A stretch of DNA of 57,835 bases from DATGZH01 sp035297265 (GCA_035297265.1 DATGZH010000045.1:1-57835), one strand, 5' to 3'. Shown: positions 43,508-52,189, counted from the stretch's first letter. Program-made: numbers and translations. The notes: generated from the letters alone by a model not told the origin.

Positions 43508-43978
43508 ATGCCTGTACTGCGAGCGAGCGATCTGTACCACACCGGCGTCGTGGTGGCCGATCTCGATGCGTCGCTGGCCTCGATGGCAGCGCTCGGCGGC
43601 TACCGCTGGATGGACCCCTTCGCCGTCGACGCCCCGGTGTGGACGCCCGACGGGGCAACGGTCCTCCCGTTGCGCTTCGCCTACTCGCTCGACCCTCCCT
43701 ACCTCGAGCTCGTGCAGTCGGTGCCCGGCACGGTCTGGGAGGGCGCCCCGGGTAACGCCGTCCACCACGTCGGCTGCTGGGTGGACGACCTGGCGGCCGC
43801 CTCGACCGGGCTGACCGCCGAGGGTCGTCCCATGGAGGTCTGCGGCGGCGCGGACCCGTCGGCCCCCCTGGCGTTCGCCTACCACCGCGGCACCGACGGC
43901 ATCCGGATCGAGCTGGTCGACCGGCGGCTCCTGCCGGACTTCCCCGCCTTCCTGCGCGAGCACACGAGCAGCCCGTAG
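43508..43978 (+). CDS. VOC-superfamily protein
   Basis: The 156-residue protein has YHTGVVVADLDASLASMAAL at the start, YLELVQSVPGT in the middle, HHVGCWVDDL opening the second half, and IRIELVDRRL at the end. The two beta-alpha-beta-beta-beta halves with His and Glu ligands fit a metal-dependent lyase, isomerase or dioxygenase-like VOC fold. It is transcribed against its neighbours inside the leftward arm. RBS GAGGCGGAG. Confidence 0.75.
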   Translation: MPVLRASDLYHTGVVVADLDASLASMAALGGYRWMDPFAVDAPVWTPDGATVLPLRFAYSLDPPYLELVQSVPGTVWEGAPGNAVHHVGCWVDDLAAASTGLTAEGRPMEVCGGADPSAPLAFAYHRGTDGIRIELVDRRLLPDFPAFLREHTSSP

Positions 43979-43998
43979 GTGGGTCGGCGCCAGGGTGC

Positions 43999-44379
43999 TC
44001 AACCGCCGAGGCTGAGCGCTGCGGCCGCCTGGGCCATGTCGAAGTAGTCGCGCCAGGCGGCGATGCGGCCGTCCTCCACCTCGAAGGCCCCCATGACCGG
44101 GATGCGCCCCTCGGCGCCGGCGGCCGTGTTGAAGAAGTCGATCCGCTCGGTGAGGACCGTGCTCCCGGTGCTCGCCATGGCGAGGATGCGGAACTCGATC
44201 GACGTGAACATGTCGAATTGCATGGCGAGGGAAGCCACCGTGGCTTCGAGGCCCTCGACCGGGTCCATCGGGATGTTGTGGTAGACGGCCTTCTCCGTCA
44301 GGAGTGACCGGCACCGCTCGAGGTCCTTCTGCCCGATGGCGTCGCAGAAGTCCTGCACCACCCGCTCGGCGTCGCTCAT
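43999..44379 (-). CDS. Limonene-1,2-epoxide hydrolase-like/SnoaL-fold protein
   Basis: The 126-residue cone-shaped-fold protein has TVLTERIDFF at about 74 and DGRIAAWRDYFDM at about 101. These resemble the Arg-Asp pair and the second Asp of limonene-epoxide hydrolases. NIPMDPVEGLEATV is also typical. It would add water to an epoxide. Ordinary SnoaL-like isomerase function is the alternative. Start ATG with GGGAGCG upstream. Confidence 0.75.
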   Translation of the reverse strand: MSDAERVVQDFCDAIGQKDLERCRSLLTEKAVYHNIPMDPVEGLEATVASLAMQFDMFTSIEFRILAMASTGSTVLTERIDFFNTAAGAEGRIPVMGAFEVEDGRIAAWRDYFDMAQAAAALSLGG

Positions 44380-44476
44380 GGGCCGCTCCCTTCGCTCTCC
44401 GTCCGTCGGCCGCTCGAGGCCGCGCTCGTTCGGCGCCCGATCCTCGCGCCCGGCCAGGGCCGGCGCTCGCCCGGGC

Positions 44477-45970
44477 TCATGCGCGGCCGGGCGACGCCTC
44501 CTCGGCCAGCCGGGCGAGCACCGAGCGCTGGATCTGGCCGGTGGCCGGGGTCCGGGGCAGTTGCTCGGTGACGACGACGCGCCGAGGGTGCTTGAACGGG
44601 GCCAGCCGGTCCCCGATGTGCGAGCGGAGCTCGTCGACGGTGGGTGCCGCCCGACCCGGCTCGGTGACCACGAAGGCGCACACCACCTCGCCCCAACGCT
44701 CGTCGGCCACGCCCGCCACCGCGACGTCGCGGAGCCCGGCGTAGCCCCGCAGCACCCCCTCGACCTCCACGGGCGCCACGGACTCGCCGCCCGTGCGGAT
44801 GATCTCCCGCTTGCGCCCGACGATCCAGTAGTAGCCCTCGTCGTCCCGCTCGGCGAGGTCACCCGTGTGGTACCAGCCCTCCCGGAGGGCCGCCGCCGTC
44901 TCGTCGGGCAGCTCGTAGTAGCGGCTCATGAGCCAGTCGCTCGACAGCAGCAGTTCGTCGTCGTCGGCCAGCCGGGCCTTCGTGCCGGGCACCGGGAGGC
45001 CGACCGAGTGGATCTTGGTGAACAGGTCGGCGTCGGGCAGCGAGACCGACGGGCCCGCCTCGGTCGAGCCGTAGTTGACGGTGGTCCTCGTGCCGGAGAA
45101 GCGCTCCTTCAATGTGGCGAGGAGCTCGGCGCTGACGAGCGACGTGCCGGTGAAGACCCACTCGAGGCTCGAGGTGTCGAAGGTCCGGTGGCACTCGAAG
45201 ATGCGGTTCCACACGGCGGGGATGCAGTAGATGCTGCTGGCCCGCCAGGTCTCGACCGTCTCCAGCAGGAGTTCGGCGTCGGCCCGGGGAACGAGGTGGA
45301 TGGCCCGCCCGGCGGCCCAGGCCCGCTCGAGAAAGTGCCAGCCGGCCATGTGGAAGAGCGGGAACATGCAGACCTCGCCGGTGTCACCGAGGTTGGGGCT
45401 CGTGTTGCGGGAGATCGCCCGCAGGAGGGTGGCCCGGTGCGAGAGGACCACGCCCTTGGGCCGGCCCGTGCTGCCGCTCGTGAGGAAGATGACGTCGTCG
45501 TCGTCCGCCCCCGGCCGTGGTCCCTCCGGCGGCGCAGCCGACGCCGCGGCGACCGCCGCGTCGAAGTCGGTGCCCGGGGCCGTTCGGCCGTCGGACCCCG
45601 AGACGGCGAGCGGGAGGCCGTGGGCCGCCGCGGCGGCCGCCTCGGCGTGGACAACGTCGGCCACCACGAGGCGGGGGGTGAGGTACTCGAGGGTGGCTGT
45701 CGCTTCGGCCTCGGTGTAGGCCGGGTTGAGAGGGGCGAAGACCGCGCCGAGGCGGGCCGTGGCGAAGCGGAGCGGCACCGACCCGAGTCCGATGTCGGTC
45801 CACGAGGCCACCCGGTCCCCGGGGCGGACGCCCAGCCCGACCAGCGCGTTGGCCGTCCGGTCGGTGGCCACCGCCACCTCGCCGAAGGTGAGCGAGCGGT
45901 CGAGGAGGGACACCGCCGGGCGCCGGGGGAGTGCCCCAGCGGCCACGTCGAGGAGGTCACCGATGAGCAC
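44477..45970 (-). CDS. AMP-dependent acyl-CoA synthetase/ligase
   Basis: This ANL-superfamily enzyme of 497 residues activates a carboxylic acid to an acyl-AMP and then acyl-CoA. Motifs in order: IFLTSGSTGRPKGVVLSHR at about 159 (P-loop), VNYGSTEAGPS at about 300, GWYHTGDLAERDDEGYYWIV at about 375, GRKREIIRTGGESVAPVEVE with the hinge, and the C-terminal TGQIQR segment in place of the usual GK catalytic Lys region. The GTG at 45970 gives the usual short lead-in (LIGDLLDVAAGALPRRPAV). It is the first gene of the leftward arm, divergent from the ferredoxin oxidoreductase. Confidence 0.88.
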   Translation of the reverse strand: MLIGDLLDVAAGALPRRPAVSLLDRSLTFGEVAVATDRTANALVGLGVRPGDRVASWTDIGLGSVPLRFATARLGAVFAPLNPAYTEAEATATLEYLTPRLVVADVVHAEAAAAAAHGLPLAVSGSDGRTAPGTDFDAAVAAASAAPPEGPRPGADDDDVIFLTSGSTGRPKGVVLSHRATLLRAISRNTSPNLGDTGEVCMFPLFHMAGWHFLERAWAAGRAIHLVPRADAELLLETVETWRASSIYCIPAVWNRIFECHRTFDTSSLEWVFTGTSLVSAELLATLKERFSGTRTTVNYGSTEAGPSVSLPDADLFTKIHSVGLPVPGTKARLADDDELLLSSDWLMSRYYELPDETAAALREGWYHTGDLAERDDEGYYWIVGRKREIIRTGGESVAPVEVEGVLRGYAGLRDVAVAGVADERWGEVVCAFVVTEPGRAAPTVDELRSHIGDRLAPFKHPRRVVVTEQLPRTPATGQIQRSVLARLAEEASPGRA

Positions 45971-46017
45971 GAGGTCACCTCCCAGGTGTTCGTCCGGCCC
46001 TTGCCACCGGTTCGAAT

Positions 46018-46029
46018 TATCAATTGATA
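46018..46029. promoter_or_regulatory. Palindromic operator between the divergent catabolic arms
   Basis: TATCAATTGATA is a perfect 12-bp palindrome and a conspicuously AT-rich island in GC-rich DNA. It lies 48 bases upstream of the ligase start and 47 bases before the oxidoreductase start. It is the natural site for the GntR-type regulator encoded at 48796. Confidence 0.5.
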
Positions 46030-46076
46030 GTGGGGTCGGAGCACGATACCATCGGCCTCCCGGGCACAGGAGGGTC

Positions 46077-46658
46077 GTGCAGGCCGAACTCATTCTCACC
46101 GGCGTGGGCGGTCAGGGCATCCAGCTCTGCGCCAAGTGCGTCGCCCTCGCCGCGGTGGCCGAAGGCCGCCAGGCGATGCTCTCGGCCGACTACGGCGGCG
46201 AGATGCGGGGCGGCAAGACCGAGGCGTCGGTCGTGGTGAGCGACGGCGAGCTCCGGACCGTGCCCATCCTCCCGGCCACATGGTCGTCGTGGGTCATGTC
46301 CGACGAGCACTGGGGATCGGTGCGCGACCGGATGCGGCCCGGCGGCGTCGTGGTCGTGAACTCGACGCTCGTCACCGGCGACCTCGAGGTGCCCGAGTGC
46401 CGGGTGGTCGAGGTGCCGGCCACCGAGACGGCCACCGCCATGGGCGCCCCGATGGGCGCCGGCTTCGTCCTCCTCGGCGCCTACCTGGCACTGACCGGCA
46501 TGGCCGGCCTGGAGTCGGCGAAGCAGGCCATGACCGAGCTCATCCCCCCCTACCGCACCCAGCACCTCGAAGCGAACGCCGCCGCCCTCGACGCCGGCGC
46601 AGCATTGGTGCCCTCGCTCGACTTCCCGGTCCCCTGGCTGGCCGGTGTGACCCGGTGA
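46077..46658 (+). CDS. 2-oxoacid:ferredoxin oxidoreductase, gamma subunit
   Basis: The 193-residue protein opens ELILTGVGGQGIQLCAKCVA, the CoA-binding gamma-subunit signature, and has LSADYGGEMRGGKTEASVVV and a GAPMGAGFVLLGAYLAL segment. It is one of four consecutive genes (gamma, delta, alpha, beta) for an enzyme that decarboxylates a 2-oxoacid to an acyl-CoA while reducing ferredoxin. The GTG is preceded by AGGAGGG. The next gene starts 11 bases after its stop. Confidence 0.9.
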   Translation: MQAELILTGVGGQGIQLCAKCVALAAVAEGRQAMLSADYGGEMRGGKTEASVVVSDGELRTVPILPATWSSWVMSDEHWGSVRDRMRPGGVVVVNSTLVTGDLEVPECRVVEVPATETATAMGAPMGAGFVLLGAYLALTGMAGLESAKQAMTELIPPYRTQHLEANAAALDAGAALVPSLDFPVPWLAGVTR

Positions 46659-46668
46659 CGGGATCGTT

Positions 46669-46911
46669 GTGAGCTCGACCCGGGGCACCGTCGTCATCGA
46701 CGTCGACCGCTGCAAGGGCTGCGAGCTGTGCATCCCGGCGTGCCCGCCCGCCGTCCTCGTGATGTCCGAGCAAGTCAACCACCAGGGCTTCGCCTATCCG
46801 CTCCTGAAGCCGGGCTGCACCGGCTGCCGGGCCTGCCACGACGTGTGCCCCGACTACGTGTTCTCCGTGTACCGCTTCGAGCGTGAGCCGGTGACGGGGG
46901 GAGCCGCCTGA
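46669..46911 (+). CDS. 2-oxoacid:ferredoxin oxidoreductase, delta (2x[4Fe-4S]) subunit
   Basis: The 80-residue ferredoxin-like protein has two complete C-x2-C-x2-C-x3-CP cluster motifs (CKGCELCIPACP at about 15 and CTGCRACHDVCP at about 49). It carries electrons from the TPP site to external ferredoxin. Its stop overlaps the alpha start (TGATG), typical of tight stoichiometric coupling. Confidence 0.92.
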   Translation: MSSTRGTVVIDVDRCKGCELCIPACPPAVLVMSEQVNHQGFAYPLLKPGCTGCRACHDVCPDYVFSVYRFEREPVTGGAA

Positions 46912-47993
46912 TGGCGAGCGCGCTCATGAAGGGCGGCTCGGCCATGGCCGCCTCGGCCATCACCGCGGGCTGCCGGTTCTTCGCCGGCTACCCGATGGAG
47001 CCGTTCACCGCCCTGCTCGAGGGCTTCTCCCAGCAGATGCCGGCGGCCGGCGGCGTGTGCATCAACGCCGAGAGCGAGATCGAGGGCGTGAACATGGCCC
47101 TCGGAGCGTCGGCCGCCGGGGCCCGGGCGGCCACCGGCTCGTGCGGCCAGGGCATCGCCCTCATGCAGGAGGCCATCGCCGAGGCCGCCCTGAACGAGCT
47201 CCCGCTCGTCGTCTTCAACCTGGCCCGGGGCCAGCAGGACTACTTCCAGGCCACCCGGGGCGGCGGCTGGGGGGACTACCGGACGATCGCCCTCGCCCCG
47301 AAGGACGCCGCCGAGGCCGTCGAGCACACCCAGCTCCTGTTCCACCTGGCCGACCTCTACCGGACCCCGGTCCTCCTCTACGGCGACTACCTCGTGTCCG
47401 GCACCTATATGAGCGTGGACACCAGCCGCCGCGACTACGGGCCCCTCCCGGCCAAGGACTGGGCCCTCGACGGCAGCCTGGGTGGGACCCGCCGGTCCCG
47501 GGTCATCTGGACGTGGCGGCGCGGGAAGACCTTCGACCCCGGCCCCGGTCCCGACCTCCACTGGCGGGCGGTGGCCGACAAGTACGCCGAGCTCGAGCTG
47601 CTCGAGATGCGCCACGAGGCCCTCCACACCGACGACGCCGAGTGCGTCGTGGTCTCGTTCGGCACGACCGCGCCCTTCGTCGACTACGTGGTCGAAGAGC
47701 TGCGGGCCGACGGGGTCCGTATCGGCTCGTTCCGGCCGGTCTCCCTGTGGCCGTTCCCCGGGCCGGCGCTGGCCCGGGCCACCGCCTCGGCCAAGCAGGT
47801 CCTCGTGCTCGAGCTCAACGCCGGGCAGATGATCGACGACGTGCGGCTGAGCGTCGACGACCGCTCGAAGGTCGTGCCGATCGGACGGGTCAGCCAGGAC
47901 CACAGCGGGCTGAAGCAGGGGGACCTGCTCAGCGTGGAGGCCGTACGCGAGCGGGTGCTCGCCCACCTCGACCGGGCGTCGGCGCCCGCCTGA
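46911..47993 (+). CDS. 2-oxoacid:ferredoxin oxidoreductase, alpha subunit
   Basis: The 360-residue subunit has KGGSAMAASAITAGCRFFAG, then YPMEPFTALLEGF, the ESEIEGVNMALGASAAGARA region, SCGQGIALMQEAIAEAALNE and a C-terminal transketolase-C-like domain (VLVLELNAGQMIDDV). Where most KorA/VorB proteins have GYPITPS, this one has GYPMEPF, and ESEIEG replaces EDEIAS. It is thus a divergent paralogue, and its 2-oxoacid cannot be named. Confidence 0.88.
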   Translation: MASALMKGGSAMAASAITAGCRFFAGYPMEPFTALLEGFSQQMPAAGGVCINAESEIEGVNMALGASAAGARAATGSCGQGIALMQEAIAEAALNELPLVVFNLARGQQDYFQATRGGGWGDYRTIALAPKDAAEAVEHTQLLFHLADLYRTPVLLYGDYLVSGTYMSVDTSRRDYGPLPAKDWALDGSLGGTRRSRVIWTWRRGKTFDPGPGPDLHWRAVADKYAELELLEMRHEALHTDDAECVVVSFGTTAPFVDYVVEELRADGVRIGSFRPVSLWPFPGPALARATASAKQVLVLELNAGQMIDDVRLSVDDRSKVVPIGRVSQDHSGLKQGDLLSVEAVRERVLAHLDRASAPA

Positions 47994-48007
47994 CGACGGG
48001 AGACGAC

Positions 48008-48799
48008 ATGACCGAGGCCAACGTGCAGTTCGTCGACACGAGCCGGCCGCCCGACGAGCCGAGCCGCCGCATCGCCGACTTCAAGCCCGACCTGCTCGAC
48101 ACCGAGGACCACCACCTCTGCCCGGGGTGCGGTCACCCCGTGGCCTGGCGGCTGCTCCTCGAGGTCATCGAGGAGCTCTCGCTCGAGCAGCGGGCCATCG
48201 GGGTGGTGGGCCACGGCTGCTACACCCACATCATCCAGACGGCCGACCTCGACTTCCTCCAGTGCCTGCACGGGCGAGCACCTTCGGCGGCCACCGGTGT
48301 GAAGCGGGTCCACGGCGACGCCGCGGTGTTCACGCTCCAGGGGGACGGGGACCTCGTGAACGAGGGCCTCCAGGAGACGCTGCACACCGCGGCCCGCGGG
48401 GAGCGGATCACCTCGATCATGCTGAACAACGGGGTCTTCGGGGACACGGGTGGGCACATGACCTCGACCACCGTCGTCGGCCAGCGGACGAAGACCAGCA
48501 TCGACGGACGGGACCCCGCCATGCACGGCTACCCCATCCCGGTGGCCGACCTCCTGTGCCACCTCGACGGGGCGGCCTACGTGGCCCGGGGCGCGGTGAA
48601 CAACGCCGCCTCGGTGGCCCGCACGAAGAAGATGCTGAAGCGGGCCTTCGAGTTCCAGATGGCGGGGGCCGGCTTCACCTTCCTCGAGATCCTCACCATG
48701 TGCCCGACGGGCTGGTTCGTGCCGGCCAAGGACGGCGGCGACTATCTCGCCTCCTCCATGGAGGAGGTCTACCCGTTGGGCGAGCTCAAAGCGCCGTGA
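48008..48799 (+). CDS. 2-oxoacid:ferredoxin oxidoreductase, beta (TPP) subunit
   Basis: The 263-residue catalytic subunit has the N-terminal HHLCPGCGHPVAWRLLLEV, VVGHGCYTHI and the TPP-Mg site LQGDGDLVNEGLQETLHTAA with IMLNNGVFGDTGGHM. The four-cysteine pattern of the family's beta cluster is only partly visible. Size matches KorB/PorB. Its stop overlaps the regulator's start (GTGA). Confidence 0.9.
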   Translation: MTEANVQFVDTSRPPDEPSRRIADFKPDLLDTEDHHLCPGCGHPVAWRLLLEVIEELSLEQRAIGVVGHGCYTHIIQTADLDFLQCLHGRAPSAATGVKRVHGDAAVFTLQGDGDLVNEGLQETLHTAARGERITSIMLNNGVFGDTGGHMTSTTVVGQRTKTSIDGRDPAMHGYPIPVADLLCHLDGAAYVARGAVNNAASVARTKKMLKRAFEFQMAGAGFTFLEILTMCPTGWFVPAKDGGDYLASSMEEVYPLGELKAP

Positions 48800-49500
48800 G
48801 CTCGGCCGCCCGGACGGGAGCGCCGGCCCGGCTGCACCGGGCCCTCACGAGCGACGGCGTGGCCGAGCACATCGAGTCGCTGATCTTCGACGGGGTCCTC
48901 CGGTCGGGCGACCGCATCGACCGCGACGAGATCGCCGCCCGGCTCGGGGTGAGCCGGGCGCCCGTCCAGGAGGCGCTCATCCGTCTCGAACGCGACGGCC
49001 TCGTCGTCCTCCGCTACCACCGGGGCGCCTTCGTGGCGCCGTTCGACGCCGAGACGCTGCGCGAGCACTTCGAGCTCTACGCCCTCCTCACCGGCATGGC
49101 CTCGGCCAAGGTGGCCGACGGTCCGGACCCCGAGGTGGTGGAGCGTCTGCGGGCGGTGATGGCCGAGCTCGCTGCGGCGGGCGAGGATGCCGAGCGTCAG
49201 CGTTCGCTCCGCTTCGAGTTCCGCTCCCTCGTCAACCACGCCGGCGCCGGCCCCCGCCTGCTCGGCCTCCTCCGATCGACGGCCACCTTCCTCCCCCTCG
49301 CCACCGAGCTCGCCGAGCCGCTGCCGCCGGTCCCGGCCTGGCGGGCCCTCCGCGACGAGCTCGCCGCCATCGAACGGGGCGACCCCGAGGGGGCCCGGGC
49401 CGCGGCGGCGGCCCAGATGGAGCTCGTAGGCTCGCGGGCCGTGGCCGAGCTCGTCCGCCGCGGGGTGGTGGCCGACGAGCGCTTCCCGACCAGCGCTTGA
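48796..49500 (+). CDS. GntR-family (FCD-type) transcriptional regulator
   Basis: The 234-residue protein has an N-terminal winged helix (VAEHIESLIFDGVLRSGDRI, DEIAARLGVSRAPVQEALIR LERDGLV) at about 19-75. A helical FCD-like ligand domain with an acidic/His set follows (FEFRSLVNHAGAGPRLLGLL). Overlap with the beta-subunit stop makes it part of the oxidoreductase operon, so it probably senses that pathway's intermediate. The palindrome at 46018-46029 is the best candidate operator. Confidence 0.88.
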   Translation: MSSAARTGAPARLHRALTSDGVAEHIESLIFDGVLRSGDRIDRDEIAARLGVSRAPVQEALIRLERDGLVVLRYHRGAFVAPFDAETLREHFELYALLTGMASAKVADGPDPEVVERLRAVMAELAAAGEDAERQRSLRFEFRSLVNHAGAGPRLLGLLRSTATFLPLATELAEPLPPVPAWRALRDELAAIERGDPEGARAAAAAQMELVGSRAVAELVRRGVVADERFPTSA

Positions 49501-49513
49501 GCGGGCAGGTGGC

Positions 49514-50167
49514 TCAGGTGCCGAGGAGGGGGCGGACCGCCGCCGCCAGGGCCACCGCGTGGCCGACCGGGTCCTCGAGCGGCCAGCCGTAGCTCGGCAG
49601 GTCGAAGTACTCCACGCTGAGCCGGCCGCGGTAGCCGACACGGCGCAGGCGTGCGATCACCGCGGCGAAGTCGACGTCGCCGCCCTCGTCGGGGTAGAGC
49701 TGCGGCCGGCCCTTGGCCGCCTGCCGCAGCTGGACGTGGTCCGCGAGGTCGAGGACCTCGACCGGGTCCTCGCCCCAGGTGGCGACGTGGCCGGTGTCGA
49801 TGGTGAAGCGAAGGCCCGGGACGGCGACCGAGAGGGCCCGGATGCCGGCGATGCTGCCGGCCACGGTGCGGGGGCCGGCCTCGAGGCGGGTGCCGGGGTG
49901 GGCCTTCAGCATCGCCACCACGTCCTCGAAGCTCTCGTCGCGGCGCTGCACGGGGGCGATCGCCGTCTTGTCCGGCGGGAAGCCGCGGGCGGCGATCACG
50001 TCCCCGACGGGGAGCGGGAGGGGCGGGCCGCCGTCGGCCTCCACGTCGGCCAGGGCCTGCTCGCCGAGGTCCACGTGGTCGAAGCCGAGCGCTGCCGCCC
50101 GCTCGAAGCACTCCCGTGCCGGTAGCGACCCGAACGTGACGGCTGCCACACCGAGGGGGAAGGACAC
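49514..50167 (-). CDS. Sugar phosphate isomerase/epimerase-like TIM-barrel protein
   Basis: The 217-residue xylose-isomerase-like barrel has LGVAAVTFGSLPARECFERA, FDHVDLGEQ, the metal-ligand region LRFTIDTGHVATWGED with Asp and His, DHVQLRQAAKG, and a C-terminal LSVEYFDLPSYGWP with Glu. It is short for the family (usually about 270) but keeps the metal residues. -10 TACTGT (complement of 50174-50179) is six bases before the GTG, so it is probably leaderless. Confidence 0.75.
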   Translation of the reverse strand: MSFPLGVAAVTFGSLPARECFERAAALGFDHVDLGEQALADVEADGGPPLPLPVGDVIAARGFPPDKTAIAPVQRRDESFEDVVAMLKAHPGTRLEAGPRTVAGSIAGIRALSVAVPGLRFTIDTGHVATWGEDPVEVLDLADHVQLRQAAKGRPQLYPDEGGDVDFAAVIARLRRVGYRGRLSVEYFDLPSYGWPLEDPVGHAVALAAAVRPLLGT

Positions 50168-50173
50168 GCCCGG

Positions 50174-50179
50174 ACAGTA
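50174..50179 (-). promoter_or_regulatory. Leaderless -10 of the TIM-barrel gene
   Basis: TACTGT on the minus strand with a six-base gap (CCGGGC) to the GTG at 50167. Confidence 0.4.
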
Positions 50180-50253
50180 GCTGTCCTCCGCCGGCCGGCC
50201 GCCGACGTGATAGCCAGGACCGCCGGCCGGTGCGCCGGCGGGGAGGCCGGTGC

Positions 50254-50769
50254 ATGGCGACCTACGTCGTGTTGCTGCGGGGGGTGAACGTCGGCGGCCA
50301 CAAGGTGCCGACGGCCGACCTGCAGCAGACGCTCGCCGCCATGGGGCTCTCCGACGTCAGGACCTACATCCAGACGGGCAACCTCGTCCTGCGGAGCCCG
50401 ATGAAGCCCTCCGAGCTGAGCCAGCGCCTCGAGGCGCGGCTCGGGGCCACCTTCGGCTTCGAGATCGCCGCCTTGATCCGCACGAAGAGCGAGCTCGACC
50501 GGGTCGTGGCGGCCAACCCGCTCCGCCGCGGCCGGGACCCGGCCAAGCTGCACGTCACGTTCCTCGCGGCCAAGCCGAAGGCGACCCGCCTGGACGGTGC
50601 GTTCGGCCCGGACGAGTACGCCGTGGTGGGCCGGGAGGTCTACCTCCACTGCCCCGGCGGTTACGGCCGGACCAAGCTCAACAACGCCTTCCTCGAGCGC
50701 CGCCTCGAGGTGGCGGCGACCACCCGGAACTGGCGGACGGTGACCACGCTGGCCGAGATGGCCGGGTGA
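50254..50769 (+). CDS. DUF1697 protein
   Basis: The 171-residue protein matches DUF1697 in layout: YVVLLRGVNVGGHKVPTADL at the start, TYIQTGNLVLRSP, RTKSELDRVVAANP, HVTFLA, and GYGRTKLNNAFLERRLEVAA with TRNWRTVTTL near the end. Function is unknown. It is divergent from the TIM-barrel gene by 86 bases. Confidence 0.85.
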   Translation: MATYVVLLRGVNVGGHKVPTADLQQTLAAMGLSDVRTYIQTGNLVLRSPMKPSELSQRLEARLGATFGFEIAALIRTKSELDRVVAANPLRRGRDPAKLHVTFLAAKPKATRLDGAFGPDEYAVVGREVYLHCPGGYGRTKLNNAFLERRLEVAATTRNWRTVTTLAEMAG

Positions 50770-50823
50770 CCAGGTCGCCGGCCCGGTCGGGCCCGGGCTC
50801 TTTCGTCGGGTCCTCCGAGGGGC

Positions 50824-50850
50824 TAGGTTGGCTGCGAGAAGTTGCTTCTC
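50824..50850 (+). promoter_or_regulatory. Promoter/operator of the amidohydrolase-P450 operon
   Basis: -10-like TAGGTT at 50824-50829, then GAGAAG-TTG-CTTCTC, a 6-3-6 inverted repeat at 50836-50850 covering the expected transcription start. This is a plausible TetR-family operator for the regulator at 53466. The -35 is weak. Confidence 0.4.
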
Positions 50851-50914
50851 AGATGCGTACGTCGCGGTTTCCGGGGCGGCGGCTGGAGGCGGCCCGAGCA
50901 CAGGGGATGTCCGA

Positions 50915-52189
50915 ATGAACGTCGACGACATGATCATGGTGAGCGTGGACGACCACGTGGTCGAGCCACCCAACGTCTTCGAGGGCCGCCTGCCGGCCAA
51001 GTACGCCGACCTTGCCCCGAAGCTGATCACGCGGCCCGACGGCACGAGCGCCTGGCGCTACGAGGACCAGGAGATGGGCAACGTCGCCCTGAACGCGGTG
51101 GCCGGGCGGCCGCCCGAGGAGTACGGCCTCGAGCCGACCTCTTTCGACCAGATCCGCCCCGGCACCTGGAACATCCACGAACGGATCAAGGACATGAACG
51201 CCAACGGAGTGCTCGGCTCGCTGTGCTTCCCCTCCTTCACCGGCTTCTGTGGCCAGCTCTTCGCCCGCACGGAGGACAAGGACGTGGCCCTCGCCATGGT
51301 CCGGGCCTACAACGACTGGCACATCGACGAGTGGTGCGGCACCTACCCCGGCCGTTTCATCCCCTGCACGATCCCGGCCATCTGGGACGTCGAGGTCATG
51401 GCGGACGAGATCCGGCGCTGCGCGGCCAAGGGGGCCCACGCCGTCACCTTCTCGGAGAACCCCTCCAAGCTCGGGTGGCCGAGCATCCACGACGTCAACG
51501 GCTACTGGGACCCGTTCTGGACGGCCTGCAGCGAGGAGAACGTCGTCGTGTGCATGCACATCGGGTCCTCGTCGCAGATGGTGATCACGTCGGCGGACGC
51601 CCCGATGGACGTGCTGATCACGCTCACCCCGATCAACATCGTCCAGGCGGCGGCGGACCTCGTGTGGTCACCGGTGCTCCGCAAGTTCCCGGACCTGAAG
51701 ATCGCCCTCTCCGAGGGTGGGATCGGCTGGATTCCCTACTTCTTGGAGCGGGTCGACTACAACTACCAGAAGCACCACTACTGGACCGGCCAGGACTTCG
51801 GGGACAAGCTGCCGAGCCAGGTCTTCAACGAGCACGTCGTCACCTGCTTCATCGACGACGCGTTCGGCGTGGCCAGCCACGAGTTCCTCAACATGGACAA
51901 CGTCACGTGGGAGTGCGACTACCCGCACTCCGACACGACGTGGCCCCAGTCCCCCGAGGCGCTGCTGAAGTACGTCAGCGGGCTGACCGACCACGACATC
52001 GACCGGATCTCGCACGTGAACGCCATGCGGCACTTCAGCTTCGACCCGTACTCGGTGCGCCCCCGCGAGCAGTGCACGGTCGGTGCGCTCCGCGAGGAGG
52101 CGGCCGGGCACGACGTGTCGATCCGGTCGACCGGGAAGACCACCCGCACCCACGGGACCCTGGCCGCGGACCTGGCCAAGCCCCGGTAG
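50915..52189 (+). CDS. Amidohydrolase-2 family metal hydrolase/decarboxylase
   Basis: The 424-residue protein has the family start SVDDHVVEPPNVF (metal-binding D-x-H-like). A central VVCMHIGSSSQM carries a His, ALSEGGIGWIPYFLERVDYN follows, and WECDYPHSDTTWP holds the late Asp. PF04909 members include decarboxylases and hydrolases of aromatic or 2-oxo acids. It leads a rightward operon of P450, TetR regulator and two acyl-CoA dehydrogenases. The ATG at 50915 is the first after the inverted repeat at 50836. Confidence 0.85.
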   Translation: MNVDDMIMVSVDDHVVEPPNVFEGRLPAKYADLAPKLITRPDGTSAWRYEDQEMGNVALNAVAGRPPEEYGLEPTSFDQIRPGTWNIHERIKDMNANGVLGSLCFPSFTGFCGQLFARTEDKDVALAMVRAYNDWHIDEWCGTYPGRFIPCTIPAIWDVEVMADEIRRCAAKGAHAVTFSENPSKLGWPSIHDVNGYWDPFWTACSEENVVVCMHIGSSSQMVITSADAPMDVLITLTPINIVQAAADLVWSPVLRKFPDLKIALSEGGIGWIPYFLERVDYNYQKHHYWTGQDFGDKLPSQVFNEHVVTCFIDDAFGVASHEFLNMDNVTWECDYPHSDTTWPQSPEALLKYVSGLTDHDIDRISHVNAMRHFSFDPYSVRPREQCTVGALREEAAGHDVSIRSTGKTTRTHGTLAADLAKPR

